The notes below the pieces were generated by a model. It was given only the letters and a program-made list of their open reading frames with translations. It had not been told where the DNA came from and ran no database searches. The position numbers were made by a program, and so were the translations under genes. Of a DNA stretch of 64,000 nt, positions 10,340-22,340 are shown piece by piece; within the stretch, counting starts at the first letter, position 1, and every line of letters starts with the position of its first letter. The DNA is from Ustilago trichophora (Eukaryota; Basidiomycota; Ustilaginomycetes; Ustilaginales; Ustilaginaceae), in assembly GCA_900323505.1 (NCBI GenBank), contig OOIN01000015.1, forward strand, positions 62,001 through 126,000, written 5' to 3'.

Positions 10340-11380
10340 GATTGCGATCGAGCGAACAGATGAGATGCTAATGAATTTCGATCTGAGCTTTTATCGGCGA
10401 GTGCGATTGAATGTGGATGGCGTGTGTGGATAGTGTATGTGACGAGTCAAAGGATAACTCTGTTGGGGCTGTGCTGGCTGAGTGAATTGGTGGATGAATG
10501 GATGGATATATGGATGGGCGATCGGAAGAGCCGTTTTTGTTGGTTGTGACCACAACTCTATGAAATGGTCGAGATGGAAGTGCGACGCAAAGCAAGCAGG
10601 ATGGTGTTCGAAACGTGGCGTAACTACCTAAGAGAATCGCCAACGCGGACCAGGCACAAGGCGGTGTTGGTCTTGTGTGGTCGGTCGATCTTGATGAAGC
10701 GATGCGGTCCAGAAACAAGAAAAAAGGGTTCGGTTGCTGCATGCAAAGGCATGGATGGGCACACTGCGTCATTTGTGAGCGTCAACTTGTGACATGAGCC
10801 ATCTCGGCGGATCCTCGACCTGCAGTACTGTACTGCACACAACAAAAACAACACACACCTCAAATGCACGTGTCCAGCACACAACAGTCGATCCACGCAA
10901 AAAGCAACGAAAGGGTAGACAAAAAAAAAAAAATCCGACGAAAAAAAAATAATTGCTCTGCAAAAATCGGGTCAGAAAAGTCACATCAGACATCGACTAT
11001 GCTGTGCTGTAGTGTTGGTCTCTGTCTGCGTGACTTTTGCCGAATGAGATTCAGATAGCAAGTTGCAGCCGAATCCCAACCGAAAGCGTTCGGATATCGA
11101 ATGTCTGTCAAAATCAGCAGGGTTAAGCACAAGGAACATCACCCCGAGATCCTGTTGTCTGTCTGCAAGTGTGACTAACACGGACGATGCCAACCAAGCA
11201 GCAGAGCAACTGGGCAACTGGAAATGGCAGCAGCACCCTTGATTTATCCATGGCACTCGCCCTCGCCACGCCACGCCACTCCGCGCCACGCCTGCATCTG
11301 TGGTGTAGCCGCTGCAATATCTGACTCACATTTCCAGCCATAACCAAGGCGCGCTCGACACGGCAGACGTGCAGCAGAGA

Positions 11381-11385
<5 letters not shown>

Positions 11386-11424
<39 letters not shown>
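11386..11424. repeat. (GA)n microsatellite
   Basis: About 19 uninterrupted AG units roughly 300 nt upstream of the Nudix start codon. Confidence 0.95.
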
Positions 11425-11426
<2 letters not shown>

Positions 11427-11534
11427 ACACACAGAGAAGGATTGCGCTGTCGAAATCGATTCAGAAGAAGACTCTCATTATTCTCTGGTCACAAAATCAC
11501 AAATCGAGGGTCTTGCTCGGCTTTTCGCGCATAT

Positions 11535-11563
11535 GTACTGTACTGTACAGTACAGTACTGTAC
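11535..11563. repeat. Overlapping GTACTGTAC / GTACAGTAC palindromic array
   Basis: A 29-bp run of alternating TACTG/TACAG units, largely self-complementary, about 160 nt upstream of the Nudix ATG. Shorter copies lie at 7697-7714, 10823-10836, 14544-14559, 16297-16305 and 17381-17395, all between genes. It could be a protein-binding site or simply an expanded pentamer repeat. Confidence 0.8.
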
Positions 11564-11724
11564 ATCTGTACATCCAGCCTTGACGACCAAGTTTGTTCTT
11601 GCTTCCTCTTTGCAAAGACGAGCTCCGCATTCCAAGCTTGTTTCTCTTCTTCCATCGTCATCACCATTCAAACTCCAAATTCGGATTGTATCGGGTTCCG
11701 CCTCTGAACAAAAGACATCAAAGC

Positions 11725-12723
11725 ATGCTACCACAATCGTCGTCGACTCAGCCGATATCGGATGCCACCGTAGTGCCTCGTGTCGGAGTAGCCGTGTATG
11801 TGATCAACGAGAAAGGTCATGTGCTCGTCGGCAAACGCACCGGTAGCCATGGTGCAGGCACTTTGGCACTTCCAGGAGGACATCTCGAACTTCACGAATC
11901 CTTTCAAGAATGCGCAGCTCGCGAGGTGTTGGAAGAGACCGGCCTCATCCTCGAACCTCCTCAATCTCAGCCACTCTCACAACGCCTATCTCCATCTTTG
12001 TCCCAGTCGCATCCTCATCCTCATCCTCATCTCCATCTCCATTTGCATCCTCAATCCCCATCCCAGCCCATCCTCTCATCCACCGCATCCACACCATCTC
12101 CCATCCCAGCTTCATCCACATTACAACAACAGCAACCTACCACTCTCATCCCTCCCACACCACTTCAATTCGTCACTGCTCAAAACTCAGTACGCATGAA
12201 GGATCATGGCGAAATCGGAGACGGCAAGCACTACGTCACCATCTTCATGAAGGCCAGCGTCAAGTCGGATCCTGCTCAGCCTTTCGCCCAAGCTCAAGCT
12301 CACATCATGGAACCAACAAAGTGCCTTGGCTGGTTCTGGGTCCCCGTATCCTATCTTCGCAACGCCGCCGATCGTCAACATCAGCTCCAGCTTCTTCAGC
12401 TCGCTGCTGCTTCCGAAGGTCGCTCGCTTCCCGTATCCATCGACAAGCTCCTCGAAGCAGAGAGCTTGGCCCAAGCTCTCCACGACGCCGATGAGGTCAG
12501 CCCATCCCCCTCAACACGCTCACCCATCACCTCGACTGCGCATCTGAGCAACGGCAGCCATCCCTCTTTCTCGTCTCTCCTCCATTCTCACTCGGCTGCT
12601 CACGTCTCGACCGCCGAAGAGGCTCTCGCATGGGCAGAAGCTGACGACTTTGCTCGCGGTGCTCCCCTCTTTCAGCCACTCGTCAATATGTTGATCGACC
12701 ATCCTACTCTACAAATCGTCTAA
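11725..12723 (+). CDS. NUDT15-like Nudix hydrolase
   Basis: A 332-residue protein from the ATG at 11725. The Nudix box is complete: G52-x5-E58-x7-R66-E67-x2-E70-E71-x-G73. The surrounding segments '[26 protein letters not shown]', '[13 protein letters not shown]' and, further on, '[13 protein letters not shown]' match the MTH2/NUDT15 branch, which hydrolyses nucleoside triphosphates or related diphosphates. A low-complexity insert of about 70 residues (Ser/Pro/His/Leu, with [14 protein letters not shown]) separates the Nudix helix from the 'TAQN' strand. It is in frame and lacks clear splice sites, so I treat it as coding. The C-terminal third is longer than in bacterial relatives and has no recognised domain. 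Confidence 0.88.
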   Translation: MLPQSSSTQPISDATVVPRVGVAVYVINEKGHVLVGKRTGSHGAGTLALPGGHLELHESFQECAAREVLEETGLILEPPQSQPLSQRLSPSLSQSHPHPHPHLHLHLHPQSPSQPILSSTASTPSPIPASSTLQQQQPTTLIPPTPLQFVTAQNSVRMKDHGEIGDGKHYVTIFMKASVKSDPAQPFAQAQAHIMEPTKCLGWFWVPVSYLRNAADRQHQLQLLQLAAASEGRSLPVSIDKLLEAESLAQALHDADEVSPSPSTRSPITSTAHLSNGSHPSFSSLLHSHSAAHVSTAEEALAWAEADDFARGAPLFQPLVNMLIDHPTLQIV

Positions 12724-15700
12724 TACATGCTCACTCGCTTTCAGCAAGAACAGAGGACCCCCCCTCCCCCCCCTCTTGCCTTTTGCACGTGCCTACCCTC
12801 AGATACTCGCATCAAACCGCAGCCACACCCGCGCACCCATGCTCAAAGACTTTGGCCGGCGTTCAGGCTCATCTTGTAATCATGAATGCCAGATCAAGGC
12901 AGTCCAACCACATTTCTCCCGTCACAGCACGCGCATCATATGTCCAAAGCGCTTCGCTTCGCTTCCATCACAGAATTGTGTACGAGCGCCTCATATCAGA
13001 TTGCATCTCACCACATTACATCAATGACAAGGGTCTCACATCGCTATACTCTCGTGCGCTTTGGCATCCGCTCACTCGTCAATCCACGTCGACGTCGCCT
13101 TCTCTCTCTCCCCCCCTGTGCACCTCTCGAACCAGCAAGCTTGACAGCCTTCGTGCCCAATCATCGCCCACTTGGAAGGTCAGTGCGCAGGCTCCACTTT
13201 GTATGGCTCGCTCGCGAAACACCGACATTCCAGACACGCGGCGCATCTTGAATCACACACTCGCCCAGAATCAACCCTGTCTCTGTATCACACGCCTTGG
13301 AAGCGCTCACCTTTGCAGTACTAAGCTTAGCACGCAGCCAGTCCCCATTCCATGCTCCCATTTCCAAAGCCCATAATCATCGTCACATGCCCCCGTGAAA
13401 GACTCCAATGAGCTCCATTGTTGTCCTTGCTCCTCTTTCCGAGCCGTCTTGGCGCACGGCGGCCGTCCATATTCATTGTGGGACCAGACGGTCCACCGGC
13501 TTTGTGCTGCGAACCGTGCGGTCAGAGCCAGCGTCCCGAAGATCGAAGTTCAGGCCTGGACGCAGGGTCCTTGGGAGATGAACTCTCCATCCAAGGGCGT
13601 TACAGCCTCACAGCCACCTCCAAATGAAGCCACAACCTACACTTCGAACTCACGGTCCTTCTTCCATGGGCATGTGTACCATTCGCCGACACTACGCCTC
13701 ACCAATCACACCAGCCAGGTCCCTTCGAGACCCTGCAGCTTCATTTGTCTACGGCGGGGCCTTCCACTGGATGGGATACCGGCTTGTCAGACTATGCCTT
13801 GTGTAGTTTTTTCAACTAGTCATTTCATTTGCGCCTCGACGTTGCTCTTTCCTAGGTCACTGGCACTTTCCAAACAACCGATCTTAGGACCGACCAACCA
13901 AGCACTGAGCACTCGAACTATACCCACACAAGTGCCACGGATGGCGCATGCCTTATCTGTGCTTCCTTTTCACCAGAACTCTTCTCGCAATCCGCACAAT
14001 GGAAGGGTTTCCCGCACTGCCATGAGAGGCATGACTTCCTTACGGATGATCGTCCCGTAAGCGAGGGAGCCCGGCAGTAGTCAACAAGACAAAGGTAAGG
14101 AGAGGTTTGAGTCGTACAACTCGCCTAGCGAACGGGTCCGTGCTGAATCAATAAAAAGAACGAGGTCCGACTATGGTGTTTGGACATCCATCGATAGAGC
14201 TTGGCGTTGGGCCGTCTCCGGCTGCTCGAGCTTCTTACGATAGGCAATGTTCGGCGCTCGCCGTGATGGCCACCGCAAAAGAGCTTGCGGGACACGCTGC
14301 CAAGTCACTTTGACCATTTTGGTCTATTGAATCTTTGGACCAAATCGTGCCGCCCGAGCCGGTGTACGACGCAAAACGTCGCCTGCAAGCGCCACCATGG
14401 CTTGGCTGCGGCCTGAGCTCAGCGACAAGTCCCGCTTCCGAATCCGACCTTTGAATCTTCTCATGGTAGTTGCCGATCCGAGAGCAACGCATGGATTGCG
14501 GCGGTCACGCTTGGGTGTGGAAATTTGCTTGCTCTCACGGCACGTACTGTACAGTACAGCGGTGAAATACCTCATTGAGCTCGAGCTGAAACAAGAAGCC
14601 GCTTGTCCGACAGACGATCATATCACACTCAGCCGAAGCTGCCGACACAGTAGACATCTCAGCCGCGATCCACAGAGACTATGACGCATTCGTGCGAGCT
14701 CCGCTTTCAGTCGTCACAATGCTGGTGCTTGCATGCTTGGACCAAGGCCGAGCTGGAAAGCCGAGCTGTCAAAAACCTAATCACGGTTGTCGAGCAACAA
14801 TGTCAAGCAAAACTGCAGCCCGCTTGACGAATGCAGTAGGCGAGAAATAAAATAAATAAATAAATAAACCAAACAAAACTCTGCGACGCATCAAACCCAG
14901 CAAAGGAGCCGCAAACAATAATGTGCGGAAAGAATCTGGGACCCCACCCACATCCCAAATTTGCATCGTCTGGTTTCGATTCGACCTCCTTTGAACGCCT
15001 TGCGACAGTAGTGCGGAGTCCTAAGGTCGAGATTCGCCGCATGTCAGCGAGTCCGCTGCACCTCTTGTATCCGCCGCAGCATACTGCAATGGTCGAACAA
15101 GAGGCCGGACCTCTTCGGCTCCACTGAAAGAACTTTTCGTCTGTCCTTACCAACTCTCTTTCTTTTTTTTTTTTCATCAAGATGGCTCTTCAGCCATGGC
15201 ACAGATCCTCTTTCTCCAACTCTGATCATGGTACAGTGCTATTAGTGACGGTAGGACCTCTGTGCGAGGGATCCGGCACTTGATGGATGGACATCAATTC
15301 ATTCCCATGGCTATGGCGTTGATCTAGATCAAAGTGGCTTCTTCTGTCGAATTGTGCTTTGTTTACGATAGCGCCGATCATTACTTGCAGCGAGTAGTAG
15401 ATGTCGAAGATGCTTGCGGTATGGCAGCCTGTTGATAGCACCAGTCAATCCGGGAGGTACAGCTTATCTCTGTCCTTCCTTCTAGACCCTTTTCTTTCTT
15501 TTCGAACTTGACTCTCGGAGCTAGGGGTTGACAAAAGAAGCCCGGAAAAACTCTTTTACGTTCAACTGTAGGTAAAGTTGGGCTTGGGATCAGCTGTTGT
15601 GGATCGACCCTTCGCTGAGGCTCTGAGATGGTGTCATTGCAGCCCCCGAGAAGCATCTACGGAAATGTGGACCGCACACGCGTGGTGCATTGCCGAGGAG

Positions 15701-16928
15701 GGGTGCAGGTGTCAGAAATCTCATCACGGAAGCTCGAGTCGGTCTTGACGCCATTCCAATTGGCTTACCCTCCGCCAACGTGCCATGTTTAGGATATCCC
15801 TTGCAGATGAAGTCGACGGACCCAGCGTTGGCTGCCATGGTCATGGCGGCTGCTCTGTTCGACGGACCCGCATTTCATTCTCGGTACATCGCATCGGTAT
15901 CGAAGTGTGACTGACGCATGTCGACTTGTCTTGTTCGCTCGAAGGCGATTCCAAGATCCTGCCTTGAATACAGTAAGGCGCAGATGTCCGACGGAAGACC
16001 AAAAGTTGCATTCCGGATCCGAAGGATCTTGAGACGACAACCATTGTCAATCCCTTGGCAACTACTGCACGTCTTCCCGGGGGAAGCTTTGAAGCGGCAG
16101 CAGCGACTCGCAACCATCCGAGCAGCCTTGTATGTCTGGAACGAACAACAGCTCCTAAACGTGACTCTCGAGCCTCTTCTTGGCTGCACCTCACCCCCTC
16201 GTCGGTGTAATTGTTTTTGGCTGCAGCTTCCACGCCCCGCACACAGTTTGTCCAAAGTCTGAGTTTAGGATGGATCTATTGTCCTAGTGTACAAGCGTAC
16301 TGTACAAGCGTGCGTGCGTGCGTTCAAGACTTCGGCTCCCGATGTTTATCACATGGAGACGGTCAGACGGGTTGGTGGATTGTCCGAGAGTCCGACTCGA
16401 ATTGGTAGAGGTTTGGCAAAAACGATAGAGCTTGTTTGTAGTCAATCGAACAAGTTTAAGACTCTGGCTGCCCCCGCGAACTCGATACGAGATACAGTGT
16501 TTGATGCATGCATCAACATCATCAACTCTTCCGGATTGATTAGGGTTGTGACACCTGCTCGTTTGAGCGCCAGATTCTGGATCCTTTCTCCTCATTTCGT
16601 TTCTCTATTTATTTTTTTAGTTTTTTTATTTTTATTTTTGGGCCCATCGTGCTTTCTCTCCTCCGCCTCCTCTCTCGTGTGGTCGGCTGTGGTCGAGATT
16701 GAGGCGGATGACTGTGGCATCAACCCACACTGTGCGGTTCCTGCTGGTCGCTGTTGATTGCTTTGGCAGAGTGCGACCGGATGGGGGCGGTGCCGGCATC
16801 TTCTTGTTCCATTTTTTTTTGGTTGCTTGCTTCCACGGCCAGGGCACGAGGTAGGAAATCGAAGGCGAGGGCGAGATTCTTCTGCAGCAAACGATCCACC
16901 AGACAGAGACGCACACAGAAGAGCGGGG

Positions 16929-16964
<36 letters not shown>

Positions 16965-18303
16965 CCTTTTCCACACACACACACTTACATACTTACACAC
17001 TAGCCAGGCTCTCGGATCATCCGGACGCCACACTCGTTTTTGGCCAAACAGAGAGTAGCTGCCGCTGCAGCTGCTGCTAGTTTGAACCGACTTTCTTGTG
17101 CTTCCCTCCCTCGTTGCTTTCCTTTTTACTTTTTTTTTCTCGTTGGTCTGCAGCATAGCGTACTTGCGCCTTCCTGCCTGTCGGTCACTCAAAAAAATCA
17201 ACCCTTCCACACTAGCGGCTTGTAGCTGCAAAGTGTTGGTTGGGCGTTTCCTGGGTTTCACTTCTTTACAAGAAAAAGAAACAAGGAAACCCTGGTCAAA
17301 TCAGCGTTTGACTGTAACTGATTGTTGGCAGCCAGATTCGCATCACAGGCGACCATCTCGGCTGGCACAGACTGCACACATACAGTACAGTACTGGGAGA
17401 GTGGTCACAGAACGTGCTGCAGTGCCATGCTTTTTCTTTTCCTCTTTTTCGAATAGAGGCTGACAGGTGTCTGCAACGGCCCGACTGACCTTGATCAGCT
17501 ACTTGTGATTGTGCCACCCACACTCTTTTTCCTGCCCGCCCTTTGATCCAGTGCCTCAAGCCTCGACGTCTTAGCCCTCTTGCGCATGATTTATTTTTTT
17601 TGGCGCCCTTTTTCTTTAGCCAGAATTCACCCTCTCGTCTTTAGTCCATATGGCAACACAGCAACACCGCTTCAGCTGATGTGTTCCCTTTCAGTCGCCG
17701 CTCCAAAAACCAACACACACACTCCCTCTCTCACTGAGCTGTTCCGCTTCTGCCATGCATCGCCCCTCCCTCCACCTCCGTTTTGACCTGTGTAGAGCTA
17801 TCTTGGACGGTACAGCCCATGCTCTCCCTTTCTCCTTGTCCGTCCCCGGCTCCGTATCTGCCGCCACCTCTTCCTCCTCCTCGTACCACGCTGCTGCTAC
17901 TGCTGCTGCTGCCTCCTCCACTGTATCTCGTGCTAAGGCCTCTTGACCCACTTGCACTTTTCTACTTAAACAACCACCATTCCTCTCGAAGCCTTGTCAC
18001 CTCCATCATCTCCTTCTTCATCAATCCTCCGTCCTAGCTCCCTTCCTTCTCCTCTTCAGCAGGGTTCTTCCAATCTACAAAGTCATCACAGCCACGGCTC
18101 AACTATCTTACCGCTTTTGACATCATCAGCGTAAGGCACCTTCTACGCCACGCCCACTTTGATCTCAACCCACATCCTCGACTGACCCGATAAGCATCGT
18201 AGCAAGCATATAGCCCCTTGCTCACCATTCGGCTCCACTCGCCAAGGTTTAGAATCGCTTCAACCCAAGCAGCAGCAATCAGGCCCACTTTTGGACTCTC
18301 AAC
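12724..18303. other. 5.6 kb region with no convincing gene
   Basis: Many short frames (up to 221 codons) overlap on both strands, but none shows a domain, signal peptide or coherent composition; several begin with non-ATG codons. The stretch contains a 32-nt poly(A) tract, copies of the GTACTGTAC-type motif near 14.5, 16.3 and 17.4 kb, and CT-rich DNA from about 17.6 kb to the next start codon that looks like a long 5' leader. It may hold an extended regulatory region for the C2H2 factor gene, a non-coding RNA, or decayed sequence. I see no transposon hallmark. Confidence 0.55.
16931..16962. repeat. 32-nt poly(A) tract
   Basis: An uninterrupted run of 32 A on the plus strand, flanked by GGGGCT and CCCC. 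It could be a mononucleotide slippage tract or the tail of an old retroposed sequence; no upstream element was recognised. Confidence 0.9.
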
Positions 18304-20167
18304 ATGGATATCCTTGGTGAGCTCCAAGCTTCTAGTTCCTGTGTCATGGAATTGCGTCGTCGCCTTGGTGTCATTGTACTAACGCATTGCCTCGCATGAT
18401 CCCGTGATACTTTTGCAGAACTCGTCCACGAAGACCAGCGCAAGGAGTGCCGACCCTTCGACTGCAAACACCCGGGTTGCCCCAAGGCCTTCTCGAGGTG
18501 AGTGAAAGCCACGTCTCTACCTGAAATCATAGTAGCCGATGCTGACCTTGTCCTTTCCACATTTTTTGCCTTTGTCCTGAAACGCGCTCGTCGTTCACCC
18601 TACTTTCGTTGAATCTATGCCGTTTTGATCCAAACGACAGGCGCTCTGATTTGGCTAGGTAAGTTTGATTAGGGATGTGATCGACAGCGACAAAGGGAGG
18701 CTCGAGTCGGATCGGATTTGGCGTCCACACACATAAAAGGACAAAGGAAGTGGTGTACCGGTGTCGGGACTGTTTGGTCGATGCAATGGGCGGTAATGCA
18801 TACAAGGTTACAGCAGAATCACTTGCGGAGCATCAAAATTGGCCCTGTCGAAAAAGAGCCACGTGGGAAATTGCGCCAAACATGGTGGCCGCATCTTCGG
18901 CTTCTGCTTTCGAGAACAAGTTCCCTTTGTTCTGGCCCACGCGACTTGAGCTTGCGTTCTACTTTTCAAAGGGCACAACGGATGCACGACACTGGTGTTC
19001 AGGAACAATACACTGACAAAGCCAAACCCCTCTTTCTCCAACAGACATGCTCGCATCCACAGTCAAGAACGTCCTTTTACCTGTCACTTCCGCGACTGCG
19101 GCAAGACATTCATCCAGCGCTCGGCTTTGACCGTCCACATTCGCGTTCACACTGGTGAGCGTCCTCACGTGTGCGAATCGTGCAGCAAGGCCTTCTCCGA
19201 CTCGAGCTCGCTCGCGCGTCACAGGCGAATCCACACGGGAAGGCGACCGTACAAGTGCCTCGTGCCAGGTTGTGGCAAATCGTTCTGCCGCAAGACCACG
19301 CTCACCAAGCATACGCGTCGCAACCATGCCGATGCCGAGGGGACCTATACTGGCATTGGCGGGCCCACTACCATTATGAGCAACTCGATCTCGATGAATC
19401 GATGCGTCTTGCCACCTCACAGCCGCTCCACCTTCCCTCAGGGTCTCGAGCATCACTATTTGGCGGGACTCAAGGTCGAAGAGGATCCATCTGGCGCTTC
19501 GTGTGGCTTCCACATGCAGCAGCAGGGCGCCGAATATCCTGGTACCCCCTACAGTGCACCTCCCATGTCGTCGTGTCCATCTTCGAGCACCAGCTACGAT
19601 GGGTTTGATCTGGGACGCAGATCGAGCGCTGCCATGTCCGGTTACATGTCGAGCAGTTCGCACAGCTTTCACAGTCCTACGAGCAACAGTAGCCGCATGT
19701 GTGCCACGCCCAATGCGCTCACTCCGGCTTCTGAGCTGTCGCAGTTCCCGCGCACGCCCGACTTTCGCGATGCTCGAGCTTTCGAGACGGTCTCATCGCG
19801 TCCTCAGTTTAACCATCTCTCGGTGGCCAATCTGTCGTACGGTGGTGGATGTGGGTCGGAACCGCACACTGCGCCGGTAGGAGGTTTCCATAGCTCGGTC
19901 ATGGCCCCATCCCCTGAATTCTCAATGATGCCCAATGGATGCGTCATCGATAGCCAGGATACTAGCAACATCGACCCCAACCTCTGGGACGCTGGCGCTT
20001 CATCCGCAGTCCCAGTCTCGAACACGCACTTTTACGAACAACCTAGACAAACTTTTACCCAACAACAGCAACACGTCGATTTCAACCAACAGTCAAACTC
20101 TTACTTTCTCAGATCGACCACTCACCATCACCAGCACCAGCATCAGCATCAGGTGACTTCTTCGTGA
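18304..20167 (+). CDS. Four-finger C2H2 zinc-finger transcription factor, spliced, with an 18-nt microexon
   Basis: Exons 18304-18316, 18419-18497, 18641-18658 and 19045-20167 give 410 residues. Donors are GTGAGC, GTGAGT and GTAAGT; acceptors are GCAG, ACAG and ACAG; intron 1 has a perfect TACTAAC branch site (18378-18384). Splicing rebuilds an intact first finger, so the model is strong. Fingers lie at about 20-42 (C-x4-C), 50-72 (C-x4-C), 80-100 (C-x2-C) and 108-131 (C-x4-C with H-x4-H), joined by TGER/TGRR-type linkers. Helix cores are RRSDLAR, QRSALTV, DSSSLAR and RKTTLTK. The tail (residues 135-410) is Ser-rich and disordered with Gln/His runs at the end. It presumably acts in the nucleus as a DNA-binding regulator; targets unknown. 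The minus-strand gene at 30699-33230 is a paralogue. Confidence 0.88.
18641..18658 (+). other. 18-nt microexon inside zinc finger 1
   Basis: Bounded by ACAG upstream and GTAAGT downstream. It supplies the six codons' worth of sequence for the DNA-reading helix of finger 1 (Arg-Ser-Asp-Leu-Ala with split flanking Arg codons). Leaving it out keeps the frame but deletes that helix. Confidence 0.85.
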
Positions 20168-20558
20168 CACTGCAATTAGCTCTTTTTGTTTCGTTTTTAT
20201 CTTGGATATCCTCTCTCGTTTCTCCTTTCTTGTTACAAAGTGTTTATACCCCTCATTGTTGGATGGATCCGTTGCATGTACATCGCATTTTTGCTTATTC
20301 ACGGTAGCTTGACTTGCTGATCTTGGCCTCTTTTTTTTTTATGGATTTGTTTAATTATATCGTCGTCTCGTCCCCTCGCTTTCGATGTTCAAGTGGTTTT
20401 GCAACAAAAAAGAAAATTGAAAAATCTCGGCTCTCGGCTCTCGGCCAGCTGCGTTGGTACTTGGCTTTTGATTTTTGCTTTGCACCCTCCATCTCCTTGT
20501 CTCTACGTCTCTTTCAAGTAGTCGTGTCCTTTCTGGATCTGCGATTCTTCAATTCACC
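20168..20558. other. Intergenic, terminator of the C2H2 gene and promoter of GCN3
   Basis: T-rich and AT-rich sequence followed by a CT-rich stretch up to the GCN3 start. No gene seen. Confidence 0.6.
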
Positions 20559-21782
20559 ATGACTCCCAGCGCAACTTCCTCCTCCTCTGCAACCATCCCC
20601 ACTCTGCTGGCTCCATCCTCCAGCAGCAGTGGGGACGAATTCGACATTGTCTCATCCTACCATTCTCTCCTCTCGTCCGATTCCGAGTTGCCTTTCCCGA
20701 TTGCGGCGATTTTTGCGCTTTCCGAACTCGTTTCGAAATCCAAAGCCGCCACAACCTCGGAGTTGATGGAAAACATTCGTTCTGCATCTCAAAGGCTCAA
20801 GTCTTCTCTCGAGAATCCTGTCCCTGCTACAGCCGGTCTGGATCTGTTCACCCGATTCGTCGTCACCAAGAGTTGGGATTCGGGAGACGATTTTGAAGCT
20901 CACAAGGCCTCGCTTGCGGCTCTGGCTCACGAATTTGCTCTTCATACCGTCCCCTCTTGTCGCGAGAAGATCTGCGAATTGGTCCTACCGTTTATCAAGG
21001 ATGACAGCGTCGTTCTGACACACTCTTACTCGAGGGTCGTCATGCAAGCGTTGAAACATGCCGCTTTGACGCAGCGAAAGAGGATCTCGGTCTACGTTAC
21101 CGAATCTCGTCCACATGGATTGGGTCTAAAGACGTACACCCAGTTGATGCAGTACGGTATTCCCTGCACGGTGATCCTCGACTCTGCAGTGGCGTATACA
21201 ATGCCGAAAGTGGACCTGGTTCTGACGGGCGCAGAAGGAGTGGTAGAGAGCGGTGGAATTTTAAACGCTGTGGGCACTTATGGTATGGCCATCATCGCCA
21301 AGGCTTGCAACAAGCCGTTTTTTGCATTGGCAGAGAGCTTCAAATTTTTACGAATGTTCCCGTTGAATCAGTACGATCTGCCCATAAACGGCGTCAAAGC
21401 GGGAGGAGAGGTGTTGGCCTTCCCAGATCTCGTCGTAGGCGATACTGTAGCTGCAAAACAATCCGACGGGGGAGAAGAATCGCACATCCAAAACACGCCA
21501 AAGTTGAACACCGAGACAGATACACCAAAACTCATGTCGAAAGCTCAGCAACTGATCAATCCTGCCGTAAGTATCAATCCCTTTCCCATGTGCAGCAAAA
21601 AGAAATCTCTCTCAGCTGACAAGAAAAAAAAAAAATCAAAAATCATACCTCTCATGTGTACTCGGTAACAGATCGATTATACAACGCCAGACCTGGTCAC
21701 TTTTCTCTTTAGCGACGTAGGAGTTCTCACTCCAAGCGGTGTAGGTGATGCTCTGCTTGCTGTGTATGGTGGTGCTGATTAA
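20559..21782 (+). CDS. GCN3: eIF2B alpha subunit (GCN3)
   Basis: Two exons, 20559-21566 and 21672-21782, give 372 residues. The 105-nt intron starts GTAAGT, ends ACAG and carries a poly(A) run; without splicing the conserved C-terminus would be lost. The N-terminal helical part ('IAAIFALSELVSKSKAATTSELM') and the Rossmann-like C-terminal domain ('LTHSYSRVVMQALKHA', 'VTESRPHGLG', 'MPKVDLVLTGAEGVVESGG', 'NKPFFALAESFKF') are diagnostic, as is the final 'TPSGVGDALL' spliced onto 'INPAIDYT'. eIF2B is the guanine-nucleotide exchange factor for eIF2 in the cytoplasm; the alpha subunit senses phosphorylated eIF2 and mediates general amino-acid control. The gene is convergent with DRS1. Confidence 0.95.
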
Positions 21783-22340
21783 ATGTACACTCCTCTTTCG
21801 CTACAAGCAAATCAAGTGTTGTTCCAATTTCGCCTTCAAGGTTGATCTGTGCACCTCCTCTCGAAGGAAGCTGAGAACCTTCAAACTCAACACACGACTC
21901 TGCAACTCTGTGTCCCAGAAAAAAAAGAACCCTCATCAGACAAATTTCTCATCCTTCAACCCAAAAAACACATTGCCAAAAAATTTCCATCATTGGGCGA
22001 GGCATTTAGCCAAAGCCGTCTTGAACCGATCCAAAGTCATGAGTCGGGGCTACGTTTTCGTAAAGGCTGTCTCTCAAGCAACTCGAGCAGCATAGAGCTG
22101 GCTGTTAGGATGTTGCAGAGCATGTTTGCGCAACAGGCCAAAATCGATATTTGCTTCAAAGCGTTAGAGCTGCGGTCATGGCGCATGTCCTGCGTTCAGG
22201 CTGCTTTGATGTGAGAGAGAATCGTTCAAATCTGTGCATGCAAAAAAAGCACAATTTTGTTGAGAATCTCTAGAGAAAACATCAAGTTATGCAATATTGA
22301 AGCCGAATCACCGAAAGACGTTTTGAGAAGGAGGAGGGCA
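21783..22340. other. Convergent intergenic region
   Basis: 558 nt between the 3' ends of GCN3 and DRS1. Short frames only, no family resemblance; probably shared 3' UTR and terminator sequence. Confidence 0.6.

Larger units (their letters stand above)
10340..11724. other. Divergent intergenic region between SKT5-like and Nudix genes
   Basis: About 1.4 kb without a supported gene. It contains a GA microsatellite, A-rich tracts near 10920-10950, and two copies of the GTACTGTAC-type motif (10823-10836 and 11535-11563). Frames here are short and lack domain features. Both flanking genes probably take their promoters from it. Confidence 0.6.

Noticed and set aside
13395..14060. 221-codon plus-strand frame in the gene-free region
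   Set aside because: Starts with GTG, has no domain, signal peptide or repetitive structure, and mixes residue types like random sequence.
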